Below are positions 52,287-59,154 of a stretch of DNA of 64,000 nucleotides, piece by piece (position 1 is the first letter of the stretch; every line of letters begins with the position of its first letter). Origin of the DNA: Pelomonas parva (GTDB lineage Bacteria > Pseudomonadota > Gammaproteobacteria > Burkholderiales > Burkholderiaceae_C); NCBI RefSeq assembly GCF_043555835.1, contig NZ_JBIGHV010000002.1, forward strand, positions 620,001 to 684,000, read 5' to 3'. A program made the position numbers and the translations under genes. The notes below the pieces were generated by a model. That model was not told where the DNA came from. It searched no databases and was given only the letters and a program-made list of their open reading frames with translations.

Positions 52287-53063
52287 TCAGCTGCGCTCGA
52301 CCTTGGCGGCGCGCTTGGCGAGGAAGTCCGCCATGCGGGCCTTGGCCTCGGGGGCGGACTGCGTGATGGCGCCCACCAGCGACTCGGTCATCAGGCCGTG
52401 CGACATCGGCTGTTCGGCAATCAGCGGCAGGGCATGCATGATGGCGAAGTTGGACATGGGCGCATTGCTGGCGATGCGCTGGGCCAGCTCCAGCGCCTTG
52501 GCGGCGCCTTCGCCGTCGGGCACGCAGTGGTGCACCAGGCCCACCTGCATGGCCAGGTCGGCGTTGTAGGTGCGGCCGGTGAGCATCATCTCCGTGACGC
52601 GCGAAAAGCCGATCAGCTTGCTGATGCGCACCGAGCCGCCGCCGCCCAGGAAGATGCCGCGTTGGCCTTCGGGCAGGCCGAAGTAGGCGCTGTGCTCGGC
52701 CACGCGCACATGGGCGCAGGCCGCCAGCTCCAGCCCGCCGCCCACCACCGCGCCGTGCAGCAGCGCCACCACCGGCCGCCGGCCGAACTGCAGGCGGTCG
52801 AACACCTCGTACCAGGCGCGGGAATGGAACACGCCCTCGGCGGCCGACATCTCGCCCAGCTCGCTCAGGTCCAGACCGGCGCTGAAGTGATCGCCATTTG
52901 CTGCGAGCACGATGACGCGCGCGGACTCGGGCAGCGCGGCCAGGTGCCTGTCCAGCGTGCGGATCATCTCCAGGCTCAGCGCATTGCGCTTGGCCGGCCG
53001 GTTGAGGGTGAGCGTGGCAACTGCGCCTTCGACAGTGCACGTGACCAGGTCCGATGGGGTCAT
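52287..53063 (-). CDS. Enoyl-CoA hydratase/crotonase, probable hydroxycinnamoyl-CoA hydratase
   Basis: A 258-residue crotonase. It has TLNRPAKRNALS, the oxyanion region DHFSAGLDLSEL and GAVVGGGLELAACAHVR, then YFGLPEGQRGIFLGGGG. E112 and E132 correspond to the two catalytic glutamates (144 and 164) of classical hydratase. In feruloyl-CoA hydratase-lyase the first is a serine (Ser123 in the Pseudomonas enzyme), so this protein looks like a hydratase and not a vanillin-forming lyase. First gene of the fcs operon. A repressor-like dyad overlaps its candidate promoter. Confidence 0.87.
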   Translation of the reverse strand: MTPSDLVTCTVEGAVATLTLNRPAKRNALSLEMIRTLDRHLAALPESARVIVLAANGDHFSAGLDLSELGEMSAAEGVFHSRAWYEVFDRLQFGRRPVVALLHGAVVGGGLELAACAHVRVAEHSAYFGLPEGQRGIFLGGGGSVRISKLIGFSRVTEMMLTGRTYNADLAMQVGLVHHCVPDGEGAAKALELAQRIASNAPMSNFAIMHALPLIAEQPMSHGLMTESLVGAITQSAPEAKARMADFLAKRAAKVERS

Positions 53064-53096
53064 GGGGTTCGCCTGATTGGTTTTGTTGAGTTATTG

Positions 53097-53109
53097 TTAG
53101 TCTAGCTAA
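53097..53109. promoter_or_regulatory. Operator site C: TTAGT-CTA-GCTAA
   Basis: Differs by one half-site base from the perfect TTAGC-N3-GCTAA dyad of the marR/thiolase gap. It lies 33 bases upstream of the hydratase start and overlaps the candidate -10 of the operon on the minus strand. Probably bound by the MarR regulator at 25993-26493. Confidence 0.6.
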
Positions 53110-53128
53110 TGATGATGTTGGCGTACAA
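53099..53128 (-). promoter_or_regulatory. Candidate promoter of the hydratase/fcs operon
   Basis: On the minus strand TTGTAC (53123-53128) and TAGACT (53099-53104) are 18 bases apart. The -10 is inside operator site C, which suits repression by a bound dimer. Confidence 0.35.
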
Positions 53129-53258
53129 CCCTGGTGATTGCCCTAGTAGGGCCTGGCCGAGGCCCGTGGAGACGGCTTCCCCGGCCCCGGCCAATCCGTG
53201 AAAAACCCCCGGCGCGACGCGCCAGGTCTGAGTGGCCGATGTTGCGCCGTGGTGGATC

Positions 53259-53870
53259 ATGCGTATGATGCACATCATGCGAAAGTCAGCAATCAACGCG
53301 AGAGCAGCGGCGAAGGACGCCACCCACGAGCGCATCGTGGCGGTGGCCGCGCGGGCCATCCGCCGCAGCGGCTACGACGGCACGGGCGTCGCAGACATCA
53401 TGAAGGAGGCCGGGCTGACGCATGGTGCCTTCTATGCCCACTTCGAGTCGCGCGAGGCCATGCTGGCCGAGGCTGCGGCAAAGGCCTGCGCCGAGTCGGC
53501 GGGCGTCGCGGCCGACGTGGTGGCCGGCGTGCCACCCGGGTCGGCCTTGGCAGCCATGCTGGCCGTCTACCTGTCCGAGCAACACGCGGCTGGCATCGAT
53601 GTGGGCTGCCCGCTGGCGGCGCTCGGATCGGAGACGGCTCGTCAGGCACCGGAAGTTCGCCGCGTGGCGACACGGCACATCAAGGAGATGGTGGACCTGC
53701 TCGCCCGCCAGTCCGCCGACTGGGGTTCGCCGGCCGCCCATGAGCGTGCGCTGGTGACCGTTGCCACCATGGTTGGCGCGCTGATGTTGTCGCGCGCCGT
53801 GGATGAGCCGGCCCTGGCTGACGGGCTGCGCGCCGCAGCGCTCAAGCATCTGACACCGGACGGCCATTGA
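53259..53870 (+). CDS. TetR/AcrR family regulator
   Basis: About 203 residues. The HTH spans HERIVAVAARAIRRSGYDGT and VADIMKEAGLTHGAFYAHFESR, and the C-terminal domain carries the GCPLAALGSETAR segment typical of a redox- or electrophile-linked TetR subgroup related to NemR. In-frame starts at 53232, 53259, 53265, 53268 and 53277 are all possible. None has a strong Shine-Dalgarno; I used 53259 (GGTGG upstream), but 53277 would fit a near-leaderless message from TTGCGC-N16-TATGAT (53242-53269). It leads a same-strand cluster with DUF2147, MDR, OYE and hydrolase genes. Confidence 0.85.
   Translation: MRMMHIMRKSAINARAAAKDATHERIVAVAARAIRRSGYDGTGVADIMKEAGLTHGAFYAHFESREAMLAEAAAKACAESAGVAADVVAGVPPGSALAAMLAVYLSEQHAAGIDVGCPLAALGSETARQAPEVRRVATRHIKEMVDLLARQSADWGSPAAHERALVTVATMVGALMLSRAVDEPALADGLRAAALKHLTPDGH
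53265..53284 (+). repeat. 20-base repeat copy 1 at the tetR start
   Basis: ATGATGCACATCATGCGAAA contains the inverted repeat ATGATG-CA-CATCAT and an in-frame ATG at 53277. Copy 2 at 53913-53932 matches at 17 of 20 positions. Possible operator of the local TetR protein. Confidence 0.5.
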
Positions 53871-53912
53871 TTGCCTGATGGCGGGCCTTGCCATCTTTTT
53901 TGGACTCAACAC

Positions 53913-53932
53913 ATGACGAGCATCATGCGAAA
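53913..53932 (+). repeat. 20-base repeat copy 2 at the DUF2147 start
   Basis: ATGACGAGCATCATGCGAAA, 17 of 20 identical to 53265-53284, also containing an in-frame ATG at the same offset (53925). The left arm of the palindrome is less perfect. Either a second operator or a chance echo of the ATGCGAAA start. Confidence 0.4.
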
Positions 53933-54380
53933 CATCTTCAAAGCGGTCTCGCTGATCGCACTGTCTGCGGCACTCGCGCCCTTGCATGCCTGGGCCGGCG
54001 ACGCCTCGCCGGTTGGCTTGTGGAAGAACGTCGACGACGTCAGCGGCAAGCCACGGGCGCTGATCCGGGTGACCGAAGCGAATGGAAAGCTGCAGGGGCG
54101 GATCGAGAAGGTCTTTCCCGCCGCCGGCGAAGAACCAAACCCGAAGTGCGTCAAGTGCGAGGGCGCGCTGAAGAACGCGCCGGTGCTGGGCCTTGTCATC
54201 CTGAGCGGCCTGACCAAGGATGGCGACGACTACGTCGGCGGGCAGATCCTGGACCCCGACAACGGCAAGGTCTACCGCAGCCAGCTGCGCCTCATTCAAA
54301 ACGGCCAGCAGCTCAGCGTGCGTGGCTATATCGGCGTGCCCATGTTGGGCCGCTCACAGACCTGGTTGCGCCAGGAGTAA
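53913..54380 (+). CDS. DUF2147 domain-containing exported protein
   Basis: A 155-residue protein with a signal peptide (RNIFKAVSLIALSAALAPLHAWA) followed by DUF2147: SPVGLWKNVDDVSGKPRALIRV, then KLQGRIEKVFP, a CxxC pair in NPKCVKCEG, and DPDNGKVYRSQLRL. Members are small periplasmic beta-barrel proteins of unknown role. It lies 42 bases after the tetR stop and 9 bases before the MDR gene. Start is ATG 53913 or 53925; both give a usable signal peptide. Confidence 0.88.
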   Translation: MTSIMRNIFKAVSLIALSAALAPLHAWAGDASPVGLWKNVDDVSGKPRALIRVTEANGKLQGRIEKVFPAAGEEPNPKCVKCEGALKNAPVLGLVILSGLTKDGDDYVGGQILDPDNGKVYRSQLRLIQNGQQLSVRGYIGVPMLGRSQTWLRQE

Positions 54381-54389
54381 GGAAGCGTC

Positions 54390-55391
54390 ATGAAAGCATT
54401 TCTCCTGGAACGCTACGGCAAGCAGCGCCCGCTGCGGGCGGCGGAAACACCGGTGCCGGAGCTGCGGGACGATGAAGTCCTGGTCGAGGTGCATGCCGCC
54501 AGCGTGAACCTGCTGGACGCCAAGATCAGGGACGGCGAGTTCAAGCTCATCCTGCCCTACCGCCTGCCCACGGCCCTGGGCCACGACGTCGCAGGCGTCG
54601 TCGTGAAGACGGGGCCGCGTGCCCGGCAGTTCAAGGCGGGCGACGAGGTCTATGCGCGGGTGGACGACTTCCGCATTGGCACGTTCGCCGAGTTCGTCCC
54701 CGTCAAGGAGGCCTCGCTGGCGCCCAAGCCCCGGAACCTCACGATGGAGGAGGCCGCCTCCATCCCGCTGGTGGGCCTGACGGCCTGGCAGGCGCTGTTC
54801 GGCAAGGCCGGGCTGAAGCGGGGGCAGAAGGTCTTCATCCAGGCCGGCTCCGGGGGTGTCGGCACCTTTGCGATCCAGCTGGCCAAGCACCTGGGCGCCA
54901 CGGTGGCCACGACCACCAGCGCGGGCAACACCGCGCTCGTCAAGGGCCTCGGCGCGGACATCGCCGTCGACTACAAGACGCAGGACTTCGAGCAGGTCTT
55001 GCGAGACTTCGACGTCGTCCTCAACAGCCAGGATGGCAAGACGCTGGAGAAGTCGCTCAACGTGCTCAAACGCGGCGGCAAGCTGATCTCCATCTCCGGG
55101 CCGCCTGACCCGGACTTCGGCGCGGAGATTGCGGCGCCCGGCTTCGTGCGGCTGGTCATGCGGCTGCTGAGCTGGGGCATCCGGCGCCGGTCACAGCGCC
55201 GAGAGGTTCGCTATGCCTTCCTCTTCATGAAGGCGAGCGGCCCCCAGTTGCGGGAAATCACCAAGCTCATCGAGGCGGGCGCCATCCGCCCCGTCATCGA
55301 TCGGGTGTTCCCCTTCGATGCGACCAACGAGGCGCTGGCCTACGTCGAGTCGGGCCGTGCCAAGGGCAAGGTCGTCATCAAGATCAAGTGA
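54390..55391 (+). CDS. MDR-family NADP-dependent oxidoreductase
   Basis: A 333-residue zinc-independent medium-chain dehydrogenase/reductase (quinone oxidoreductase-like). The GroES-like half has EVLVEVHAAS-like sequence (DDEVLVEVHAASVNLLDAKI) and GHDVAGVV. The nucleotide-binding half has FIQAGSGGVGTFAIQLAKHL. No structural zinc cysteines are seen. Family members reduce quinones or alpha,beta-unsaturated carbonyls with NADPH. It lies between DUF2147 and an Old Yellow Enzyme under a TetR protein, which suggests reactive electrophile detoxification. Confidence 0.9.
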   Translation: MKAFLLERYGKQRPLRAAETPVPELRDDEVLVEVHAASVNLLDAKIRDGEFKLILPYRLPTALGHDVAGVVVKTGPRARQFKAGDEVYARVDDFRIGTFAEFVPVKEASLAPKPRNLTMEEAASIPLVGLTAWQALFGKAGLKRGQKVFIQAGSGGVGTFAIQLAKHLGATVATTTSAGNTALVKGLGADIAVDYKTQDFEQVLRDFDVVLNSQDGKTLEKSLNVLKRGGKLISISGPPDPDFGAEIAAPGFVRLVMRLLSWGIRRRSQRREVRYAFLFMKASGPQLREITKLIEAGAIRPVIDRVFPFDATNEALAYVESGRAKGKVVIKIK

Positions 55392-55425
55392 GCCCAAGCG
55401 GCTCCTCTCTTTCTCAAGGAAAACC

Positions 55426-56502
55426 ATGCTCTTCGAACCCCTGGCCAGCAGTGCCCTCCAACTGCGCAACCGTGCCGTCATGGCGCCCATGACGCGCAAC
55501 CGCGCCGTCGATGCGAACACCCCCAACGCGCTGATGGCCGAGTACTACGGCCAGCGCGCCTCGGCAGGCCTGATCATCACGGAGGGCACATCGCCATCGC
55601 CCGATGGCCTGGGCTACGCGCGCATTCCGGGGCTCTTCAACAGCGCGCAGGCGCGGGGTTGGAAGGCCGTGACCGATGCGGTCCATGCCCAAGGCGGCAA
55701 GATCTTCGTGCAGCTGATGCACACCGGCCGCGTGAGCCATGTGGCCAACCTGCCGGCCGGTGCCGAGGTGCTGGGGCCCATGGCCAGTGCCTGCCCCGGC
55801 GACATCTACACCGACTCGCAAGGCATGCAGGCGCACAGCACGCCGCGGCCGATGACGGCCACCGACATCGCCTACGTCGTCGAGGAGTATGCGAACTCCG
55901 CGCTGCTGGCCATCGAGGCGGGGTTCGATGGCGTCGAGCTGCACGCGGCCAACGGCTACCTGATCGAGCAGTTCCTGAACGCCAACGTGAACCAGCGGAC
56001 CGATGCATTCGGCGGCAGCATCGAGGGCCGCAACCGCTTTGCGCTGGAGGTTGCCCGCGCCACCGTGGCCGCCATCGGCGGGGATCGCGTCGGCATCCGG
56101 CTCTCGCCCTACGGCGTGTTCAACAGCACCGGCGCCTTCGCTGAAGTCGACACCCAATACCTGGCGCTGACGGAGGAGCTGTCCAAGCTCGGACTGGCCT
56201 ATCTGCACCTGCTGGACCATTCGGCCATGGGCGCACCACCCGTGCCTGCGGAGCTGAAGGCCAGGCTGAGGAAGGCCTTCGAGGGCAACTTCATCCTGGC
56301 CGGCGGCTTTGATCGCGACAGCGCAGAGCGCGCGCTGCATGCAGGCCAGGCTGACCTGATCGCCTTTGCCCGCCCCTTCCTGGCCAACCCGGACCTGGTC
56401 ACGCGCCTGCAGGCGAACGCGGCGCTCAACGCGGTGGACGCGGCGACGTTCTACACCCCGGGCCCGAAGGGGTACACCGACTATCCCGCGCTCGCGGCCT
56501 GA
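55426..56502 (+). CDS. Old Yellow Enzyme family alkene reductase (NemA-like)
   Basis: A 358-residue FMN TIM-barrel enzyme. It starts MLFEPLASSALQLRNRAVMA, and has the flavin/substrate segments VMAPMTRNRA, FVQLMHTGRVSH, FDGVELHAANGYLIEQFLN, DAFGGSIEGRNRF and AFARPFLANPDL. The HAAN pair corresponds to the substrate-binding His/Asn. These enzymes reduce activated alkenes, nitro compounds and quinones with NAD(P)H. The ATG at 55426 has AAGGA upstream. Fits an electrophile-response cluster together with the NemR-like TetR protein. Confidence 0.92.
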   Translation: MLFEPLASSALQLRNRAVMAPMTRNRAVDANTPNALMAEYYGQRASAGLIITEGTSPSPDGLGYARIPGLFNSAQARGWKAVTDAVHAQGGKIFVQLMHTGRVSHVANLPAGAEVLGPMASACPGDIYTDSQGMQAHSTPRPMTATDIAYVVEEYANSALLAIEAGFDGVELHAANGYLIEQFLNANVNQRTDAFGGSIEGRNRFALEVARATVAAIGGDRVGIRLSPYGVFNSTGAFAEVDTQYLALTEELSKLGLAYLHLLDHSAMGAPPVPAELKARLRKAFEGNFILAGGFDRDSAERALHAGQADLIAFARPFLANPDLVTRLQANAALNAVDAATFYTPGPKGYTDYPALAA

Positions 56503-56514
56503 GCGGCTCCAGCC

Positions 56515-57372
56515 GTGAACACGTCGCCCGCCTCGCCGGTCACCTGGAAGAACGTGCCGACCCGGACAGTGTCCGCCGGTGGGGTGCAGTTCGCCTATCG
56601 GGAACTCGGCACCGAGAACCGCGGCACGCCGTTGGTGTGCCTCATCCACCTGGCCGCCGTGCTGGACAACTGGGACCCGCGCGTCATCGACGGGCTGGCG
56701 GCCAGGCATCGCGTGATCGCCTTCGACAACCGCGGCGTCGGCGCATCGAGCGGCGTGCCGGCGGCGTCGATGGAGGAGATGGCCCATGACGCCATCAGCT
56801 TCATCCAGGCCATGGGCCTGAAGCAGGTCGACCTGTTCGGCTTCTCGATGGGCGGCATGGTCGCCCAGGAGATCGTGCAGATGGCGCCCCAGTTGGTGCG
56901 CAAGATGATCATCACCGGGACCGGCCCGGCGGGCGGCGAAGGCATCAGCCAGGTGGCCCGCGTGACCTACCTGGACATGCTGCGTGGCTGGCTGACCTTC
57001 CAGGACCCGAAGCAGTTCCTGTTCTTCACGCGGACGCCGGCCGGTATCCGTGCGGGCAAGGAATTCCTGCTGCGCCTGAAGGAACGCACCGAAGGCCGTG
57101 ACAAGGCCATCACCGTGGCCGCGCTGCAGGCCCAGCTCAAGGCGCTGCGCCTGTGGGGCAACAAGGCGCCTACCGACCTGTCAAAGATCCACCACCCGGT
57201 CCTGGTCGCGAATGGCGACAACGACCGCATGGTGCCGAGCCAGAACACGCACGACCTGGCGCAGCGTTTGCCGAACAGCGAGCTGGTCATCTATCCGGAC
57301 TCCGGGCACGGCGCGGTGTTCCAGTTCCACGCCGACTTCGTGGCCAGGGCGCTCGTGTTCCTGGCACGCTGA
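56515..57372 (+). CDS. Alpha/beta hydrolase
   Basis: A 285-residue hydrolase starting with GTG at 56515, 12 bases after the OYE gene. Nucleophile S111 is in FGFSMGGMVAQ, the oxyanion region is LIHLAAVLDNWD, and the acid and histidine are in VANGDNDRMVP and YPDSGHGAVFQ. It resembles haloperoxidase-like or general esterase members of the fold. The substrate is unknown; it may be read with the OYE and MDR genes. Confidence 0.87.
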   Translation: MNTSPASPVTWKNVPTRTVSAGGVQFAYRELGTENRGTPLVCLIHLAAVLDNWDPRVIDGLAARHRVIAFDNRGVGASSGVPAASMEEMAHDAISFIQAMGLKQVDLFGFSMGGMVAQEIVQMAPQLVRKMIITGTGPAGGEGISQVARVTYLDMLRGWLTFQDPKQFLFFTRTPAGIRAGKEFLLRLKERTEGRDKAITVAALQAQLKALRLWGNKAPTDLSKIHHPVLVANGDNDRMVPSQNTHDLAQRLPNSELVIYPDSGHGAVFQFHADFVARALVFLAR

Positions 57373-57693
57373 CGGCTGCGCCGCGGACGTGCATCCAGGG
57401 CTCAATTGAAACCGGGTGAAGTCCACGTCGTAGTTGATGGCTGCAAAAGGCGGGGAGCGGGTATTCGGCGAGGCGGGCTGACTGTTTCAGATCGGCCACG
57501 AGCGGCCCCTCGCGAACGACCGCATTGGCATCGCGGGAGTGAAGGATGGGCGCTTGCTCTGGACGGGCAAGCCGGGGCCACTTCTCTACTCGACCTGCGC
57601 AGTCCCGCGCATCAGTTGCTGGTGCAGGCGGGTGGCTGGTTCCGCGGCGCTGGGGCTCGGCTTGCACGCGTCTGGCGTGGCTGTGCGTTCAGG
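57373..57693. other. Gap between hydrolase and DUF1348 genes
   Basis: A 321-base convergent gap. I see no gene with family features, no strong hairpin with a T-run and no repeat. Open frames here are extensions or antisense of neighbours. Confidence 0.5.
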
Positions 57694-58161
57694 TCAGAGG
57701 CCCAGCGCCGTGAGCCCTGGATGGTCGTCCGGGCGCCGGCCGAGCGGCCAATGGAACTTGCGGTCTTCGGCCTTGATCGGCTGGTCGTTGATGCTCGCGT
57801 GGCGATGCGTCATCAATCCCTGTTCGTCGAACGCCCAGTTCTCGTTGCCGTGGCTGCGGAACCAGTTGCCGGCGTCGTCGTGCCACTCGTACACAAACCG
57901 CACCGCGATGCGATTGCCGTCGAAGGCCCAGAGCTCCTTGATCAAGCGGTAGTCCAGCTCCCGCGCCCACTTGCGCTCCAGCAGGGCTTGCGCCTGGGCG
58001 CGGCCACGAGGGAACTCCGCCCGGTTGCGCCAGACCGTGTCTGGGCTGTAGGCCAGCACGATGCGTGCGGGATCGCGGCTGTTCCAACCGTCTTCGGCCA
58101 GGCGAATCTTCTGAATGGCGGTTTCACGGGTGAACGGCGGCAGCGGGGGGCGGGTGTCCAT
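57694..58161 (-). CDS. DUF1348 (SnoaL-like) protein
   Basis: A 155-residue DUF1348 protein with NTF2-like fold. Diagnostic stretches are PPFTRETAIQKIRLAEDGWN, RDPARIVLAYSPDTVWRNRA, KWARELDYRLIKELWAFDGN, RFVYEWHDDAGNWFRSHGNE and NWAFDEQGLMTHRHASIND. Length is normal. Function is unknown. It diverges from a TetR gene, and two strong palindromes lie between them, so it is probably the main target of that repressor. Confidence 0.92.
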   Translation of the reverse strand: MDTRPPLPPFTRETAIQKIRLAEDGWNSRDPARIVLAYSPDTVWRNRAEFPRGRAQAQALLERKWARELDYRLIKELWAFDGNRIAVRFVYEWHDDAGNWFRSHGNENWAFDEQGLMTHRHASINDQPIKAEDRKFHWPLGRRPDDHPGLTALGL

Positions 58162-58209
58162 GGCAGTGGCTTTCAGTGAAGGGTCAGGATGGGCCGCAGA
58201 CCGGCGGCG

Positions 58210-58229
58210 CGTAGACAGATCTGTCTACG
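58210..58229. promoter_or_regulatory. TetR operator: perfect 20-bp palindrome
   Basis: CGTAGACAGATCTGTCTACG is a perfect palindrome between divergent DUF1348 and tetR. A second copy centred 36 bases away is at 58247-58264. Confidence 0.8.
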
Positions 58230-58246
58230 TGCGAATTCTGGCGCAT

Positions 58247-58264
58247 GTAGACAAGTCTGTCTAT
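58247..58264. promoter_or_regulatory. TetR operator: second, imperfect copy
   Basis: GTAGACAAGTCTGTCTAT repeats the GTAGAC...GTCTA halves of the 58210-58229 palindrome with small changes and ends 9 bases before the tetR ATG. It would block tetR transcription or initiation. Confidence 0.7.
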
Positions 58265-58273
58265 AGTGCGGGC

Positions 58274-58861
58274 ATGGCCCCACGCACTGATGTCGACATC
58301 GGCGACCTGCCCGCAAGAGAACGCATCCTGCGCACGGCGCACGACCTCTTCTATGCCGAGGGCCTGCGGGCCACCGGGATCGACCGCGTCATCGCCGAGG
58401 CCGGCGTGACCAAGGTGACCTTCTACAGACACTTCCCGAGCAAGAACGACCTGATCCTGGCGTACCTGAACCGTCGACACGACCTGTGGATGACGTGGTT
58501 CACGGAGGCTTTGGCGCGCCACGGCGGCGCGTCACGGGGTGCACAGGCGCTGCCGCCCGTGCTGAGCGAATGGTTCAGCGGCCAGGCACTCGGCGGTTTC
58601 CGCGGCTGTGCCTTTCTCAACGGCGTCAGCGAGATGGGGCCCGCGATCCCTGCGGTCGTTGAGGCCACCCGCCAGCACAAGCAGCAGATGACCGATGCCA
58701 TCGAAGCCTTGTTGCCGCCGTCGGGTCAGCGGAGGAAGACGGCCGAGGCCTTGGCCATCGCCGTGGATGGCGCCATCGTGCAGGCCCAGTACAGCGAGGA
58801 TTCGGCACTCGCGCTGCGCGCGCTCCAATTCACTGCCGACCAGTTGAACCACAAAGCCTGA
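58274..58861 (+). CDS. TetR/AcrR family regulator of DUF1348
   Basis: A 195-residue TetR protein. The HTH covers ARERILRTAHDLFYAEGLRA and IDRVIAEAGVTKVTFYRHFP. The ligand domain contains GFRGCAFLNGVSEMGPAIPA. The ATG at 58274 gives a normal N-terminus; the frame is open further upstream, but this would run through the operators. Two palindromes stand between it and DUF1348. Ligand unknown. Confidence 0.9.
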   Translation: MAPRTDVDIGDLPARERILRTAHDLFYAEGLRATGIDRVIAEAGVTKVTFYRHFPSKNDLILAYLNRRHDLWMTWFTEALARHGGASRGAQALPPVLSEWFSGQALGGFRGCAFLNGVSEMGPAIPAVVEATRQHKQQMTDAIEALLPPSGQRRKTAEALAIAVDGAIVQAQYSEDSALALRALQFTADQLNHKA

Positions 58862-59154
58862 ATGCGACTGGAGGTCAGCCTGCTCTGCGCCTTACAGCCT
58901 TGGCAGAGCTGGGCTGAGAGATGCGTTCCGATAAGTGCCTCCCACGCTCTGTCGGTGATCTCTCGCGCTCAAGGGCTGCTTTCCACGGGTCAGCATCCCC
59001 GACGCCAACGGCCGCAACGGGTCGGCGGGGAGAGTTCGCGGACAAACCTCGAATGTCTCTTCCCGCTGCAGAGCCGTAAATCGCCGACGGCCAGGACCAG
59101 CAACGCGTTCCATCCAAGCCAGCCGCTTCGGCCAGGTTTGGCCACCCCCTGCCA

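Noticed and set aside
53231..53250. GG-N10-GC match in TGGCCGATGTTGCGCC before tetR
   Set aside because: The -12 context is GCGC and not TTGC at the proper spacing, and TetR genes are rarely sigma54 dependent.
58862..59154. Possible short gene between tetR and the molybdoenzyme
   Set aside because: Frames here are out-of-frame or antisense extensions of neighbours with no start signals or domains.
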